Part shown: positions 8,598-16,513 of the stretch, one piece after another
Position numbering within the stretch: position 1 is the first letter of the stretch
Layout of the letters: each line of letters opens with the position of its first letter
Assembly (NCBI GenBank): GCA_035248725.1
Contig: DATFHG010000135.1
Location: 1-24,936, forward strand
Length of the DNA stretch: 24,936 nucleotides
Direction: 5' to 3'
Origin: DASPMP01 sp035248725
Lineage (GTDB): Bacteria; Gemmatimonadota; Gemmatimonadetes; Gemmatimonadales; Gemmatimonadaceae
The notes under the pieces: model-generated
What the model was told of the DNA's origin: nothing
Database searches by the model: none
The model's input: the letters and a program-made list of their open reading frames with translations, nothing else
Made by a program: the position numbers and the translations under genes

Positions 8598-9671
8598 TCA
8601 ACAGAGATGCACCGCAGTCGCCTTGAAGGCGGCGAAGACTTCCGCGCCGACAGCGAGCTGCAGTTCCTGCACGGATCGCGTAGTGACGGCAGCCACGAGC
8701 GGAAGTCCGTTCACGTCGAGCGTCACACGCGTGATGGCGCCGGCCGGGGCCAGCTCAGTCACGACGCCGTGAAACTGGTTGCGCAGCGACGATGAGCTCG
8801 GCACGCGCGAGAGCGATACTTCGTCGGCGCGGATCACCGCGTGCGCTGTACCCGGAATGACGTGCCCGAGCGCATACAGGGTGATGGAGCCGGTCGTAAA
8901 CGCCACCGCATGTTCCACGTCCTCTGGATCGCGCGCCGGTGTCCAATCCGGGGATTCGTCGCGGATCGGCTTCGCGACGCCGGCGAACACGTTCTCGGCG
9001 CCAAGGAAATCGGCGACGACCGGCGACGACGGCTTGCGGAACAGCTCCTCGGGCCGGCCCACCTGCAGCACTCGCCCCCGATCGAGGACGATGCCGATGT
9101 CTCCGAGCAGACCGGCTTCGTGGAAGTCGTGCGTCACCTGCAAGACCGTGAACCGGCGCTCGAAATAGATGGTGCGCAGCTCGCGCCGAACCGCGACGCG
9201 TCGGCGCGGATCCAGCGCGGCGAACGGCTCGTCGAGCAGCAACACTTCCGGACGGCGCGCCAGCGCGCGGGCAATCGCGACCAGCTGCCGCTCGCCGCCC
9301 GAGAGCACACGCACGTCCCGCCCGGACACTTCGCCGAGGCCGAAGCGCTCGAGCATCTCGACGGTGATCTTCGTGCCGATGCTGCCATACGCCACGTTCT
9401 CGCGCACCGTCAGGTGCGGGAACAGATACGCGTGCTGGTACACGATGGAGAGCCGGCGCAGTTCCGGCGGCGCTCTCGTGAGATCGCTGTCGCCGAGCAC
9501 GAGGCGCCCTTTCGTGATCGGCACCAGCCCCGCGATCGCCTCCACCAGCGTCGTCTTCCCGGCGCCCGTGGGCCCGATCACGATTCCATATGCACCCTGC
9601 GGTACGGCGAAGGTCACGTCCTCGAGGACGAAGTCGCCGACACGCGCGCTCACCGCGTCGAGTGCGATCAT
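8598..9671 (-). CDS. wtpC: tungstate/molybdate ABC transporter ATP-binding protein
   Basis: A 357-residue ABC ATPase with Walker A GPTGAGKTT (33-41), signature LSGGERQ, Walker B VLLLDEPFAALD and switch His in VTHDFHEA. The C-terminal 60 residues form a TOBE-like domain (FHGVVTELAPAGAITRVTLD), which in Mo/W and related importers binds the oxyanion or regulates transport. ATG 9671 overlaps the permease stop as ATGA, so it is coupled to it. The gene set (lipoprotein binding protein, permease, ATPase with TOBE) and the WtpA-like binding protein point to tungstate or molybdate import. ModC is the alternative name, and the sequence does not separate the two ions. Confidence 0.9.
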   Translation of the reverse strand: MIALDAVSARVGDFVLEDVTFAVPQGAYGIVIGPTGAGKTTLVEAIAGLVPITKGRLVLGDSDLTRAPPELRRLSIVYQHAYLFPHLTVRENVAYGSIGTKITVEMLERFGLGEVSGRDVRVLSGGERQLVAIARALARRPEVLLLDEPFAALDPRRRVAVRRELRTIYFERRFTVLQVTHDFHEAGLLGDIGIVLDRGRVLQVGRPEELFRKPSSPVVADFLGAENVFAGVAKPIRDESPDWTPARDPEDVEHAVAFTTGSITLYALGHVIPGTAHAVIRADEVSLSRVPSSSSLRNQFHGVVTELAPAGAITRVTLDVNGLPLVAAVTTRSVQELQLAVGAEVFAAFKATAVHLC

Positions 9672-10444
9672 CGGCGCCGCGACGGCAGGCGTTCGTCGCC
9701 GCGCAAGGCGCGCAACGCGATGAGGGGGACGAGTGCGAGCAGCACCAGCACGGCCGCCACGGGAAGCGCGGCGCGCAACCCGAACGCCGTGAAGCGCTCA
9801 TAGCTCAACACGCTGGCGACGCGCGGATGATACACGAGCACGACGATCGCCCCGAACTCGCTCACCGCGCGCGCCCACATGACGATGGCTGCCGCGAGCA
9901 AGCCGCGCCACGCGAGCGGCAGCGTGACACGACGCATCGCGCGCCACCGCGAGTCGCCGAGCGTGCGCGCGACGCCTTCGAAGCGCGGATCCACCCGATC
10001 GAACGCCTCCCGTGCCGCGCTCACGTAGAGCGGTGCGGACACGAAAAGCATCGCCCCGACGATGCCCGTCACCGAACCCGTGATCTGGAGCCCGAACCGC
10101 ATCAGCGCGCCGCCGAATGCGGTGTTTCGCCCGAGCACCAGCAGCAGCGCAATGCCAGCCACGGGATGCGGGATGAGCAGCGGAAGGTCGATGATCGCGG
10201 CCAGCACGGCGCGGCCCCGGAAGCGCCCGCGCGCCAGACCGTACGCGATCGGCGTCGCGCCGACGATGCCGAGCACCGTGGCGAGTGTCGCCGTTCCCGC
10301 CGTAAGCCAGAGCGCCGAGCGGAGCTCGACGTCCGAGCCGAGCTGTCGCAACCCCTGCGTGCCTCCGCCGCCGACGAGGCCGAGCAGCGGCGCGGCGATG
10401 AAAAGCAGGAACAGCGACGCCGCCACCGCGACGACGATGCTCAT
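9668..10444 (-). CDS. wtpB: tungstate/molybdate ABC transporter permease
   Basis: A 258-residue ModB/WtpB-type permease with five or six hydrophobic segments. The EAA loop, which contacts the ATPase, is recognisable in DPRFEGVARTLGDSRWRAMRRVTLP. The first hydrophobic segment starts directly after ATG 10444. The frame stays open well upstream into the binding-protein gene; a TTG at 10537 would add 31 residues and overlap the wtpA stop, so the start is not certain. No strong Shine-Dalgarno sequence precedes either start. It lies between wtpA and wtpC and overlaps wtpC by 4 bases. Confidence 0.88.
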   Translation of the reverse strand: MSIVVAVAASLFLLFIAAPLLGLVGGGGTQGLRQLGSDVELRSALWLTAGTATLATVLGIVGATPIAYGLARGRFRGRAVLAAIIDLPLLIPHPVAGIALLLVLGRNTAFGGALMRFGLQITGSVTGIVGAMLFVSAPLYVSAAREAFDRVDPRFEGVARTLGDSRWRAMRRVTLPLAWRGLLAAAIVMWARAVSEFGAIVVLVYHPRVASVLSYERFTAFGLRAALPVAAVLVLLALVPLIALRALRGDERLPSRRR

Positions 10445-10499
10445 CGTGCGCTCGGCGGCCGTCCACTCGCGACGCGGCCGCTCCAGCGCTACGACGCTC

Positions 10500-11372
10500 T
10501 CACCGGTCCAGACGGGCAGCGGAGGCGGTGCGGACAATTCCGGAGATCTCAGGCGGGAGTACGGAGCCAGTCGCGACCGGCGTTCCGAGCACGTCCACGA
10601 ATGACGACCGCAACAGCCGCTTGCCGTCGTCGGACAGCAGGAAGGAAACGAACTCCACGCCTTCCGCGAAATGCGGAGCGGCGCGTGGAACGGAGATGCC
10701 GTAGAGCACGGGGGGCGCAAGATCCTGCGGCAGCTCGACGAAGCGGAAGCCGTATTGCCTCGCGACGGAGAGGTAGTCCACGATGTAGTCGACTTCCCCG
10801 GTCTCGAGCAGCGCGGCGAGCTCCGCGGCGTTCGGGCGAACGAAGCGCAGTGGTGCGTGCTCGATGAGACGATCGCTGAGCGATGCCTTGTGATAGTACG
10901 CGCCGGCACGCTTCAGCAGCGCGATGGCGCGCGTGCCGACGGGCGCCACCGCGGGATCGGCGCGGCCGACCGTCACGTTCGGCGACGTCAGCACCGCATA
11001 CCAGTTGTCCGCGGTGATCGAATCCGCGCGGCGCGACTTCGCGGTATATGCCACGACGAGTCGATTCGTCGCGAACCGGACGTACCAGTCGAGATGCGTC
11101 GGCATCAGCGACGCCATCACGTCGTCATCCACGAGCATGAGAACGTCCGGCACGCGACCGAGATCCGTGAGTTTCCGCGCCTGCTCGAGGGATCCGCCGG
11201 GTTCGGTCTGCACCGTGATGCGGGACCGCGCACGGAAGGAATCGGAGAGCGTCGCAAGTGGCCGGACGAGCGATGCGGCCGCGAACACCGTGATCGGCGG
11301 ACGATTCTCCGCCGCCTGCGGCTTGCCGCACGCCGTGAGACAGAGGACACACAGAGCGAGCGTAGATCGCAC
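10500..11372 (-). CDS. wtpA: tungstate/molybdate-binding lipoprotein
   Basis: A 290-residue periplasmic oxyanion-binding protein anchored as a lipoprotein: the start at GTG 11372 gives MRSTLALCVLCLTAC, with lipobox LTAC and Cys15. The mature part begins ITVFAAASLVRPLA. It contains blocks typical of the WtpA class rather than of short ModA: DWYVRFATNRLVVAYT, NWYAVLTSPNVTVGRADP, and AALLETGEVDYIVDYLSVA. By family it captures tungstate or molybdate and delivers it to WtpBC. The frame is open further upstream, but the signal peptide fixes the start near GTG 11372. This GTG lies only a few bases downstream of a TATTAT -10-like element, so the mRNA may be nearly leaderless. Confidence 0.9.
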   Translation of the reverse strand: MRSTLALCVLCLTACGKPQAAENRPPITVFAAASLVRPLATLSDSFRARSRITVQTEPGGSLEQARKLTDLGRVPDVLMLVDDDVMASLMPTHLDWYVRFATNRLVVAYTAKSRRADSITADNWYAVLTSPNVTVGRADPAVAPVGTRAIALLKRAGAYYHKASLSDRLIEHAPLRFVRPNAAELAALLETGEVDYIVDYLSVARQYGFRFVELPQDLAPPVLYGISVPRAAPHFAEGVEFVSFLLSDDGKRLLRSSFVDVLGTPVATGSVLPPEISGIVRTASAARLDR

Positions 11373-11380
11373 GAGACGTG

Positions 11381-11386
11381 TATAAT
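11381..11386 (+). promoter_or_regulatory. consensus -10 element in the divergent wtpA/natA-like gap
   Basis: A perfect TATAAT lies 28 bases before the ATG of the ABC ATPase gene, in a GC-rich gap where an AT-rich hexamer stands out. It predicts a transcript start near 11393 and a 5' leader of about 20 bases. No -35 resembling TTGACA sits 16-18 bases upstream. The same AT-rich patch read on the other strand gives TATTAT (11387 to 11382), which could serve wtpA, so the two promoters may share DNA and compete. Confidence 0.55.
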
Positions 11387-11414
11387 ACGCCGCCCTCCAC
11401 CCCACCGCGCGACC

Positions 11415-12386
11415 ATGGCCGATCCTGCGATTCGCATTGCCGGTGTCACCAAGCGGTTCGAGTCCACGGTCGCCGTACGCGACCTGTCGCTCAACGTGCC
11501 GCGCGGCTCCGTGTACGGGCTGCTCGGGCCCAACGGCGCCGGCAAGACGACCACGATCCGCATGATCCTCGACATCATCGCGCCGGACACCGGCACGATC
11601 GAGATCATGGGCCAGCCGCACCTCGCGGCCGGCGTGCGCGACCGCGTCGGCTATCTGCCGGAGGAGCGCGGCCTCTACAAGAAAATGCAGGTGCGACGCA
11701 TCCTGCGTTTTCTCGCGGAACTGAAGGGCGTCCCGCGATCGATCGCCGACGAACGCATCGAGCAGTGGCTGCGGCGGCTGTCACTCATCACACCAGAGAA
11801 GGACTGGGGCACCGCCAAGATCGACGAGCTGTCACGCGGTATGCAACAGAAAGTGCAGTTCATCGGGACGCTGCTGCACGAGCCCGACCTCGTGATTCTC
11901 GACGAGCCGTTCTCCGGCCTCGATCCCATCAACGCGCAAGCGCTGAAGGACACGGTGGTGGAGCTCAAGCGCGCCGGAAAGACGGTCATCTTCAGCACCC
12001 ACCTGATGGACAACGCGGAGCGGCTGTGCGATGCCGTCTGCATCATCGCGCACGGCGAGAAAGTGCTCGACGGAGAGATTGCGGCGGTGAAGCAGGCCGC
12101 GGGCTCGCGCAACGTGGCGCTGAGCATCGATGGCGACGCCGGCGCACGCGACGCCGTGCATGCCATCCTCCAGGACCGACGGGTTGCATCGCGCGTCGAC
12201 GATCAGAATCGCTTCTTCGAGATCGAGCTCGCCGCAGGCGCCGATCCGCAGGAGCTGCTGCGGCGAGTCGTCCAGACCGGCGTCGGCGTGCGGCGATTCG
12301 AGCTCATCACGCCGTCCTTGCATCAGATCTTCCTCGAGCGCGTCGGCGCCACCGGCGTCGAAGCGGGCATGAGTGGACATGGCTAA
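11415..12386 (+). CDS. ABC-2 type exporter ATP-binding protein (NatA-like)
   Basis: A 323-residue ABC ATPase of the DrrA/NatA class, which powers export by an ABC-2 permease. Walker A is GPNGAGKTT (38-46), the signature is LSRGMQQKVQF (a non-canonical LSRGM in place of LSGGQ, common in this class), Walker B is LVILDEPFSGLDP, and the switch His is in FSTHLMDNAE. The C-terminal 90 residues form the usual DUF4162-like accessory region. ATG 11415 follows a TATAAT by 28 bases; there is no clear Shine-Dalgarno sequence. The stop overlaps the start of the permease gene by 8 bases, showing they work together. The exported substrate (sodium, drug, lipid or peptide) is not evident. Confidence 0.92.
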   Translation: MADPAIRIAGVTKRFESTVAVRDLSLNVPRGSVYGLLGPNGAGKTTTIRMILDIIAPDTGTIEIMGQPHLAAGVRDRVGYLPEERGLYKKMQVRRILRFLAELKGVPRSIADERIEQWLRRLSLITPEKDWGTAKIDELSRGMQQKVQFIGTLLHEPDLVILDEPFSGLDPINAQALKDTVVELKRAGKTVIFSTHLMDNAERLCDAVCIIAHGEKVLDGEIAAVKQAAGSRNVALSIDGDAGARDAVHAILQDRRVASRVDDQNRFFEIELAAGADPQELLRRVVQTGVGVRRFELITPSLHQIFLERVGATGVEAGMSGHG

Positions 12387-13668
12387 CAAGACGCTCGTCG
12401 TATTCAAGCGCGAATATCTCGAGCGCGTCCGCTCGAAGTGGTTCATCATCGCGACGATCCTCGGTCCCGTGTTCCTCGGACTCATCACCGTGGTGCCAGT
12501 GGTGCTCGCGTCGAAGACCAAATCGTCCGACCGGCTGTCGGACGTGGTCATCATCGACGCCTCCGGGACAGGACTGGGCGCGCGCATCGGCAAGACGCTG
12601 GCGTCCTTCACGCCGAAGGCGCCGCCCCCGCGCGTCCACGTGGTGAAGGCAGAGCAGGTCGCGTCCGAAGAGCAGCACGCCACGCAGCAGGTGATAGACC
12701 GCGAGGCCGTCGGGTACATCGTCCTCGATTCGACCACGACCGCCGGGAACTCGATGCGTTACGCGGGGCGGAACGCGACGTCCCTCATCGACGTCGAGGT
12801 CATCGAGCGCACCGTCCAGCAGGCGGTGCTCGCGCAGCGCCTCGAAGCCGAAGGCATCAATGGCGCCCGCGTATCGATGCTCACCAGCATCAAGATCGAC
12901 GCGAAGACACAGAAGATCACGGATCGCGGCAAGGAGAACGCGAGCGGCCTGGCGAGCTTCTTCTTCGGCTATGGCGTCGCCCTCGTGCTGTACATGATGA
13001 TCGCGATCTACGGGCAGCAGATCATGCGCGGCGTGCTGGAGGAGAAGACCAACCGCGTCGCCGAGGTCGTGGTGTCGAGCGTGAAACCGGATTCGCTGCT
13101 CGCCGGCAAGATCCTCGGCGCGGGCAGCGTGGCGCTCACGCAGGTCATCGCGTGGATCACCATGTCGATGCTCATGTACCAGGTGCGCGCCCCCCTGCTG
13201 AAGGCATTCGGCGTCGCCGGCGCCGGCGCGCTGAAGATTCCCTCCGTGCCCGCCCTCGTCGGGGTCGCGCTCGTGCTCTTCTTCGTGCTCGGCTTCATCC
13301 TCTACGCCGCGCTGTTCTGCGCGGTGGGTGCGATGGTGAGCAATCAGGAAGACGTGCAGCAGGCCGCGACGCCGGTGATGATGCTGCTCATCGCGTCGAT
13401 CATCTTCATGCAGCCCGTACTGTTGAATCCGTCGAGCACGCTCGCGACCGTCGTGTCGTGGCTGCCGTTCACCGCGCCGATCATGATGCCGCTGCGCATG
13501 TCGCTCATCGCGATCCCTTGGTACGAGATCGTCGGCTCACTCGTGAGTGTCGCGCTGGGCTGTTGGGTGGCGACCTGGCTGTCCGCGCGCATTTATCGCG
13601 TCGGGCTCCTCATGTACGGCAAGAAGCCGGACATGAAGGAGCTCGCGCGATGGATCCGTATGGCCTGA
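12379..13668 (+). CDS. ABC-2 type exporter permease (NatB-like)
   Basis: A 429-residue permease of the NatB/COG1668 type. One hydrophobic segment follows the N-terminal KREYLERVRSKWF motif (TM about 20-44). A soluble extracytoplasmic domain of about 150 residues comes next, then five or six membrane segments from about residue 195 to the end, including the conserved MRGVLEEKTNRVAEVVVSSVKP loop that contacts the ATPase. The ATG at 12379 is preferred over a GTG two codons earlier because MANKTLVVFKREYL is the typical start. Together with the ATPase before it this is a complete exporter. Its end is 6 bases from the convergent DUF3618 gene. Confidence 0.9.
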   Translation: MANKTLVVFKREYLERVRSKWFIIATILGPVFLGLITVVPVVLASKTKSSDRLSDVVIIDASGTGLGARIGKTLASFTPKAPPPRVHVVKAEQVASEEQHATQQVIDREAVGYIVLDSTTTAGNSMRYAGRNATSLIDVEVIERTVQQAVLAQRLEAEGINGARVSMLTSIKIDAKTQKITDRGKENASGLASFFFGYGVALVLYMMIAIYGQQIMRGVLEEKTNRVAEVVVSSVKPDSLLAGKILGAGSVALTQVIAWITMSMLMYQVRAPLLKAFGVAGAGALKIPSVPALVGVALVLFFVLGFILYAALFCAVGAMVSNQEDVQQAATPVMMLLIASIIFMQPVLLNPSSTLATVVSWLPFTAPIMMPLRMSLIAIPWYEIVGSLVSVALGCWVATWLSARIYRVGLLMYGKKPDMKELARWIRMA

Positions 13669-13674
13669 TTCGTT

Positions 13675-14142
13675 TCAGTCGGCGCGCGGAATCTCGCCGC
13701 CGGCGGTCGGCGCCGCGCCCGGCGTGACGTCGACCGGTCCCACACCGTACCCCGATGCGTTCGACGCGCGGCTTTCGCCGCGAACGCGACCGGTCTGCGG
13801 TGCACCGATCATCGTCTTGATCTCGCCCACCAGGGAGTCGACGTGGCCGTGGAACGCGTCCTCGAACGCGCCGAGGAGATCAGCCACCACGCCGTCGAGT
13901 GCCGTCCCGAGCTTGGAGCTGGCGCCCTTCGTTGCGGCGACGGTCGCCGCTGCCGCCTTCACATCGGACTTCGAGCCGGAGAGCAGCACGCCCGCGCCGA
14001 CGGCCAGCGCCAGCGCGGGCCACGGATGCTCGCGCACCATCTGCGTCACGTTCAGCTTGCGCTCGAGCTCATCGATCGTCGTCGACATCCGTTCACGCGT
14101 CAATTCGATGTCGCGCCGGACGTCAGCTGTTGTTTCAGCCAT
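13675..14142 (-). CDS. DUF3618-like membrane protein
   Basis: A 155-residue protein beginning MAETTADVRRDIELTRERMSTTIDELERKLN (split here as residues 1-31 for description), the N-terminal coiled-coil pattern of DUF3618. A single hydrophobic segment follows the motif VREHP (36-40) at about 41-55, and the remaining 100 residues are a polar tail rich in Ala, Gly and Val. The start ATG 14142 is fixed by a strong AAGGAGGA (14149-14156) with a 7-base spacer. The frame is open upstream, but that part is out-of-frame overlap with the holin-like gene. It is the last of three co-oriented small envelope genes. Function is unknown; the family occurs in cell-envelope and stress loci. Confidence 0.8.
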   Translation of the reverse strand: MAETTADVRRDIELTRERMSTTIDELERKLNVTQMVREHPWPALALAVGAGVLLSGSKSDVKAAAATVAATKGASSKLGTALDGVVADLLGAFEDAFHGHVDSLVGEIKTMIGAPQTGRVRGESRASNASGYGVGPVDVTPGAAPTAGGEIPRAD

Positions 14143-14537
14143 TCCTTGTCCTCCTTCAAGGTCTCTACTGTCTGATCGGGCGCGAGCTCCGCGGGCGAGA
14201 GCCGATGGAGCCCCCGCCGCACGAAGAGCGCCGCGATCGTCCCGGTCACGACCAGTACCAGTAACGCGGACAACCAATACAGATCCCGCGGCAGCCACTG
14301 ATCTCCCACGAGCAGGATCAGCCCTGCCAGCAGCGCCAGCCCGCCGAGCAGCAGCATCACGCCGCCGAGGGCGACCTGCGCGGTGCCACGACCGACGTTC
14401 GCGGTGATCGCCGTCAACTCCATGCGCGCGAGCTTCACCTCGCCGCGCAGCAGCTGCGTACTGCCGTTCGCGAGATCGCGAAGCAGGACGCCAAACCCTC
14501 GTGTCCGCTCGAACGTCTCCAAACTGCCGCTGTCCAT
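14100..14537 (-). CDS. YqjE/holin-superfamily membrane protein
   Basis: A 145-residue protein of the phage-holin-3-6/DUF1469 family (E. coli YqjE). An amphipathic N-terminal helix (LLRDLANGSTQLLRGEVKLARMEL, residues 19-41) precedes two membrane segments, about 53-76 and 86-106, and a charged C-terminus. Despite the family name, these are usually host envelope proteins and not phage lysis proteins; no phage gene is nearby. ATG 14537 begins 5 bases after the stop of the DUF883-like gene, and the last 43 bases overlap the DUF3618 gene, so all three are co-transcribed and probably translationally coupled. Confidence 0.85.
   Translation of the reverse strand: MDSGSLETFERTRGFGVLLRDLANGSTQLLRGEVKLARMELTAITANVGRGTAQVALGGVMLLLGGLALLAGLILLVGDQWLPRDLYWLSALLVLVVTGTIAALFVRRGLHRLSPAELAPDQTVETLKEDKEWLKQQLTSGATSN
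14149..14156 (-). promoter_or_regulatory. strong Shine-Dalgarno site for the DUF3618 gene inside the holin-like gene
   Basis: AAGGAGGA on the minus strand, 7 bases from ATG 14142, lies inside the coding sequence of the preceding gene. It decides the start of the DUF3618 protein and suggests independent, efficient initiation within the overlapping message. Confidence 0.75.
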
Positions 14538-14542
14538 CGAGG

Positions 14543-15118
14543 TTACTCGCTGCGGAACGCGCGGCCGATCAGATAACCCAGGCCCACGGCGATGAGCAGC
14601 GTGCGCGCCGGATGCTCGCGTACCTGCTGCTCGACGCCCGTCTTCAAGCCGTCGAGATCGGCGTCGCGAAGCCACTCCGCGCTGCGCTCCATGCCGCCGG
14701 CCACGCGATCGGAGATCTGCGCCACACGGCCATCGTTGGCGATCGCCGTGCTGCCACCCGCCGTCGCACCGGCAAGGGTGGCGTCGCCGCCCTGCGTGCG
14801 ATTGCGCAGCTTCTCGGCGCCCGTCTCCAGCGCGTCGGCCAGCTTGTCCTTCGCGCTGCCCGCGCGTTCGCGCACCGTCGATCCCACGTCAGCCAGACGG
14901 CTGCCCGCGTTGCCGATGACGTTGCGCGCGCGGTCCTTCAGGCCCTGCGACTGATCACCCGGCGAGGTGCTTCCGGAAAAATCGAAACTGTCCGACCGCT
15001 GCGTGCTTCCCGAAAAGTCGTTCGTGCCGCTCGTGCCGCTTTCATTACCCGTCGTCCCTGCACCGCCAACGGCATCGCTCGACGCGAGGCCGTCGTTGCC
15101 AAGATCGTTGCGCTCCAT
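14543..15118 (-). CDS. DUF883/YqjD-like anchored stress protein
   Basis: A 191-residue protein starting at ATG 15118, with GGAGG (15123-15127) 4 bases upstream. Residues 1-55 are low-complexity, rich in Ser, Gly, Thr, Asp and Asn, and contain DFSGST twice. The middle (about 60-160) is helical, alternating charged and Ala-rich (GLKDRARNVIGNAG, VRERAGSAKDKLADALETGAEKL). The C-terminus VREHPARTLLIAVGLGYLIGR is a single membrane anchor of the ElaB/YqjD/DUF883 type. In E. coli, YqjD tethers to the inner membrane and can bind ribosomes in stationary phase; whether this protein does is unknown. The frame extends 25 codons upstream, but the Shine-Dalgarno position fixes the start. It leads the three-gene cluster. 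Confidence 0.8.
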   Translation of the reverse strand: MERNDLGNDGLASSDAVGGAGTTGNESGTSGTNDFSGSTQRSDSFDFSGSTSPGDQSQGLKDRARNVIGNAGSRLADVGSTVRERAGSAKDKLADALETGAEKLRNRTQGGDATLAGATAGGSTAIANDGRVAQISDRVAGGMERSAEWLRDADLDGLKTGVEQQVREHPARTLLIAVGLGYLIGRAFRSE

Positions 15119-15200
15119 GATGCCTCCAAAGGAAGTCATGGAGAGGACTGCAGCTTTTGCGCCGGCCGACGAGGCGGCGGCGAGATGCGCCACGCGCGAC

Positions 15201-16496
15201 TCAGGCGTCGCGCGTCGTCACCGTTCGACGATACGCGGGCATTCCGAGCGACAGCAGGATGATCGCTGCGGTCATGCCAACGACGTTGACCACCGCGAGC
15301 GCGTTCGCCACGGCGGTCTTGTCATGAAAGAGTCTGTCGGCGACGACCGCGACGGCCGGCGGCCCAAGGCCGACGGAGAGCAGGTTAACGACGAGGAAGT
15401 ACAGCGACGTACCCTGCGCGCGCATCGACGTCGGTACTGCTTCCGCCGCGGCGGTCGAGGCCGCTCCCCACGGAAACGCGGCGAAAAAATTCACGATCGC
15501 GAGCCAGACGATCGCCGCCGTCGCTGAACTCGCGAGCGGATACGCCGTGGCAGACACGAGCATTCCCGACGCACCGATGATCCCCACTCGCAGCGGCCCG
15601 TCGATGCGGCCACGGCGCACGAACCAGTCGGCCATCCGCCCGCCGGCGTATACGCCCAGCGTCCCGATGGTGATCGTCAACGCGCCCTGCACTTCTCCGG
15701 CGCGCGAGGGCGGCCACCCGTGCTTTTCTATAAGGAAGGTGGCGAGCCAGAAGGCGATGCCGATGTTCACGGTGGACGAGAATCCATACCCGAATGCAAG
15801 GCAGCCGAATGTGCGCGCGTGCGAGCGCACGTATGACAGAAGCGCGCGCAGCGGCACGCGTGCGGCTCGCGCCTGCTGCGAGCGATCCGGTTCGCGCACC
15901 GTAACGAGGAGCAGCGTGATGAGCAGGCCGGGCAGGCCAACCGCAAAAAACACCGTCTGCCATGGGTGCACGGCACCGATGACCGGGAGTATCCACTGCT
16001 CCTGCGTCGACACCAGGCCGACGATCCACCCGCCGATGATGTAGGCGAGTCCCGAGCCGATGAATACCGCCGTGTTGAACACGCTCATGGCGGTGGACAC
16101 GCGATCCACCGGGAACAGATCGGCGAGGAGCGACGTCGCGGCCGGCTGCAGCGACGACTCGCCCACACCGACGCCGATGCGGGCAACCAGCAAGCGCCCA
16201 TACGTCCCGGCCAGGCCGCACAGCGCGGTCATCACGCTCCAGAGCGCGCTGCCCGCCACGATGACCCCGCGTCGACTGCGCCGGTCCGCGACTCGGGCGA
16301 TCGGCAGCGCCAGCAGCGTCGAGAACACCGCGAACGGAATCGCGCCGAGGTAGCTCATTTGCGTTCGCGTGATGCCGAGATCGCGCTGGATGGGCACGAC
16401 GAGCAGCGACAGGATCTGGCGATCCACCCAGTACGAGATGTTGGCGAGCATCAGCACGCCGACGACGTACCACGCGTACCGCTCGCTCGATTTCAC
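15201..16496 (-). CDS. MFS transporter (spinster-like subfamily)
   Basis: A 431-residue major facilitator with about 12 hydrophobic segments. The N-terminal half carries DRQILSLLVVPIQRDLGIT and ARVADRRSRRGVI (the MFS loop 2-3 motif). It also contains LLVARIGVGVGESSLQPAAT, which is typical of the bacterial relatives of spinster transporters. The substrate is unknown. The start is taken as GTG 16496, 17 bases after the stop of the kinase gene. The open frame continues upstream to 16790, but that part overlaps the kinase and looks like a shadow. The location directly behind a receptor-type kinase gene on the same strand suggests one transcript, so the transporter may be linked to what the kinase senses. 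Confidence 0.88.
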   Translation of the reverse strand: MKSSERYAWYVVGVLMLANISYWVDRQILSLLVVPIQRDLGITRTQMSYLGAIPFAVFSTLLALPIARVADRRSRRGVIVAGSALWSVMTALCGLAGTYGRLLVARIGVGVGESSLQPAATSLLADLFPVDRVSTAMSVFNTAVFIGSGLAYIIGGWIVGLVSTQEQWILPVIGAVHPWQTVFFAVGLPGLLITLLLVTVREPDRSQQARAARVPLRALLSYVRSHARTFGCLAFGYGFSSTVNIGIAFWLATFLIEKHGWPPSRAGEVQGALTITIGTLGVYAGGRMADWFVRRGRIDGPLRVGIIGASGMLVSATAYPLASSATAAIVWLAIVNFFAAFPWGAASTAAAEAVPTSMRAQGTSLYFLVVNLLSVGLGPPAVAVVADRLFHDKTAVANALAVVNVVGMTAAIILLSLGMPAYRRTVTTRDA

Positions 16497-16513
16497 GGTG
16501 TCGATGGCCGCCG

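Noticed and set aside
10445..10909. N-terminal extension of the permease frame through the wtpA gene
   Set aside because: The extension is Ser/Arg/Pro-rich, out of frame with the certain lipoprotein gene, and has no permease character; only the TTG at 10537 remains a minor alternative start.
14100..14537. Phage lysis holin
   Set aside because: The family name includes holin, but there is no endolysin or other phage gene, and the neighbours match the chromosomal yqjD-yqjE context.
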